A DNA stretch of 64,000 nt from Porpolomopsis calyptriformis. Its lineage: Eukaryota > Basidiomycota > Agaricomycetes > Agaricales > Hygrophoraceae. Location: contig OX621167.1 of NCBI GenBank assembly GCA_951640195.1, forward strand, positions 1 to 64,000. Direction: 5' to 3'. The position numbers were made by a program, and so were the translations under genes. The notes beneath the pieces were generated by a model. It worked only from the letters and a program-made list of their open reading frames with translations, did not search any database and was not told the DNA's origin. This document shows, piece after piece, positions 62,191 through 64,000 of the stretch. Each line of letters begins with the position of its first letter. Positions within the stretch are counted from its first letter, which is position 1.

Positions 62191-62479
62191 CTTATACTTA
62201 TGCCTCCTCCTAAAACCTTACTATCTTCCACCACGACATACCAAATGCTCTAAAAATCGGAATTTTCTGTGGGCCCACCATTAGTTCACTGTGCCTATCG
62301 AATGGATATGAAATTGTGATTTATAGAGTGCAATACAATAGCTGGGCTGCATAATGGTATAAATGGAGTATTTTACATATATCTCAAGAATGGGACCGCC
62401 AATTTTTTTAATTTATGGCTTAAACCGATTGTATTGGGATGCCCTAACGATCCCCCAAAGAATTTTGAATTAATTTTGT

Positions 62480-62554
62480 GCCAGCATTTTGGTCATTTTG
62501 TTGATAATGGGTCCCTGATATATAAATACTAGATTTTGACCAATAAATGCTGGC
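62480..62554. repeat. Unit junction 2 with inverted motif
   Basis: Same stem-forming arrangement as at 33170-33244, centred on the copy 2/copy 3 boundary at 62516/62517. Confidence 0.6.
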
Positions 62555-64000
62555 CTCTGCCACACTGAACTTGGAAGAAGCTTGTAAAAGATGATGCTCA
62601 GACTTGCAACAAAGGAAGGTCTTATCTGTTGATCACACAGAGGATACTATCGAACACTGCCCCATGCTCAGGAGGCAACTTGTATCAAAGGAAGATGTGG
62701 TACAATATAGTCGTATACATGGGCAGGTCCACACCACTCATGTTGATTGGGTTTCGCCCACCTTCTTCCTTCCACCTTCCTTCCACTTAGCGTGTGCCCA
62801 GGCGTCAGGTGGCACAGGGAACGGCAAAATACAGTACTTGTATGGCCGCAAGTGCTTTTTGTCACAGTCCTGTACAAAGTTAGGTCGACGAACCTTCTGC
62901 ACACGCGACTTGCAGAATCCACATGAAAGGCGGCACCAATCGCCCTTCTTATCAAGCATGCTTGACGTTACAAAACAGCCCACACCACATGTCGGACATG
63001 CCGGAGGATCCAATCCCCATGGGCAGTCCTCGTTGGAGAGCGCGAATTGCGTGACGGAAATGTCACCTCCTGATTCCGATTCCGATCCCTTCCATGCACG
63101 AATGAGCAGGACGGGTGTGTGTGAGAGGATGTCTACTCGGTCAAATGACCGATGCAGCGCTTCCTCCACATCCTGCATGTTCTTCTCTTGCTGAAGGAAT
63201 GCCAGCTCAACGAATAACGGCAATGCAGATGTGACTTTGATAGGCGATAACACCTTTGCGGAGAATCCAATGACCCAAGTGAAGATATTACTAGAAGGAG
63301 GGATAAAACGGTTTATTGATTGTTGGGCAGAAGTCGCAAAGGGGAAGGGGAAGAGGGAAATCCTGCATACCTTTCAACCAGGGACTTCCACGACTGTAGA
63401 CTTCCCTCGTGGTGAAATGTGTGCCCACAGCACAGGGCAATCAAGCCCTTGATTGATGGGTTCTGCATAAACACGGGATCGTATGCATCCTGCATAGTAG
63501 CGCGTAGAATCTGGGGAAACCGGTTCCGGTTCAGTTCCAGTTCGACGATAGCATCTTCTTATGAAGTCCTCCAACAACTACTTACTTCGGTGATGTGGGC
63601 GTGGCGGTTGGTTTTGGCCCCTGGGAATGCGTAGACTAACTCCCCCGTTTGAACTGTAGTATGGCCTTCAAGGACGACAAGGACTGCTGAGTTCGGGAAT
63701 CGCTTTATCCACTCCACCGCTTGTGAGCGCAATGCTTTGAGAGTGCGTCCATTATTCAAGTAAACGTATATAGTCTGGAGCTGTTTATAGAATACCATAA
63801 GCCTAAATCACTCGGTCATTCGAGGAAACGTCCCTCACCTGGTCATCCTGCTCGTGCTTGTAAAAGTCTTTCAATCGCCCTGCGATATTCGGGGCGGTTA
63901 GTGTCTCTTTGACCATTCTTGCCTCACATGTGTATATGTGGATGTAGAGGAGGGGGGTTATAACCCTCCCCCCGTGGAAGAATGATTTTATTCGTGAGTT
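62517..64000. repeat. 29,310-bp tandem unit, copy 3 (partial)
   Basis: The first 1,484 bp of a third unit, cut by the window end. I see no difference from either other copy, so there are at least three units in the array. Confidence 0.95.
62738..64000 (-). CDS. PHD/caspase-like protein, 3' part (copy 3, partial)
   Basis: Exons 63922-63839, 63780-63586, 63510-63371 and 63290-62738 correspond to exons 6-9 of the full gene. The zinc-finger exon and everything upstream lie beyond the window. The LEGHT and CCGHT motifs and the C-terminal cysteine cluster are present. Confidence 0.75.

Larger units (their letters stand above)
33207..62516. repeat. 29,310-bp tandem unit, copy 2
   Basis: Complete second copy, colinear with copy 1. 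About fifty single-base differences were noticed, nearly all transitions, clustered between offsets 2.4 and 21.5 kb. Gene-free stretches correspond to those described for copy 1. Copy 2 has an intact 45637 gene but a stop codon in the AT-hook gene. Confidence 0.95.

Noticed and set aside
3897..64000. Pure assembly duplication of one sequence
   Set aside because: About fifty context-biased substitutions and different stop codons distinguish the copies; a haplotype-join artefact cannot be excluded from sequence alone.

Overview
The window looks like a transposon-rich basidiomycete nuclear genome, most likely an Agaricomycete. Its genes are split by many 43-88 nt GT-AG introns. The gene families present (TET/JBP dioxygenase, BAH-PHD, JmjC, Ulp1, F-box) are typical of mushroom-forming fungi. 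I see no bacterial operons, CRISPR arrays, rRNA or tRNA. I cannot name the species.

Layout. Positions 1-3896 are left flank. They hold a minus-strand TET/JBP-type dioxygenase gene (800-2727) whose N-terminal exon is split by a 5'-truncated LINE with a 13-bp target-site duplication. From 3897 to the window end runs a head-to-tail array of one 29,310-bp unit: copy 1 is 3897-33206, copy 2 is 33207-62516 and copy 3 is 62517-64000 (cut by the window). Every matched feature lies exactly 29,310 bp apart. I saw no indel between copies, only about fifty base changes, mostly CpG/TpG or CpG/CpA.

Genes of one unit (copy 1 coordinates; add 29,310 for copy 2): an 867-aa protein with a PHD-like zinc finger, a possible caspase/CHAT-like fold and a cysteine cluster (4118-7268, minus); a Ulp1/C48 SUMO-type protease (7677-9284, plus); an AT-hook protein (9419-11425, minus); an inverted pair of F-box genes around a Ty1/copia remnant (12084-14407); a small unknown gene (14523-15088); three members of an unrecognised family with the signature W-A-V-R-x2-H-x-F-G-H-S (16327-17761 plus; N-terminus of 18095-20774 minus, where it is joined to a JmjC domain; 21424-22346 minus); a sirtuin (22881-24031, minus); a BAH-PHD protein (24104-25469, minus); and, divergently transcribed from it, a 1,646-aa protein of unknown function (25599-30954, plus). 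Each unit ends in about thirteen degenerate 140-150 bp tandem repeats.

Taken together, the unit is a package of chromatin and SUMO factors (histone-mark readers, a demethylase-like protein, a deacetylase, a SUMO protease, an AT-hook protein). Near-symmetric subterminal inverted motifs sit 20 and 21 bp inside its two ends, which suggests a giant mobile or amplifying element rather than a chance duplication. No known transposase is recognisable; the 1,646-aa protein is the best unknown candidate. The CpG-biased divergence suggests the array is, or was, cytosine-methylated. Gene models were spliced by eye with reading-phase checks and are unverified by transcripts.
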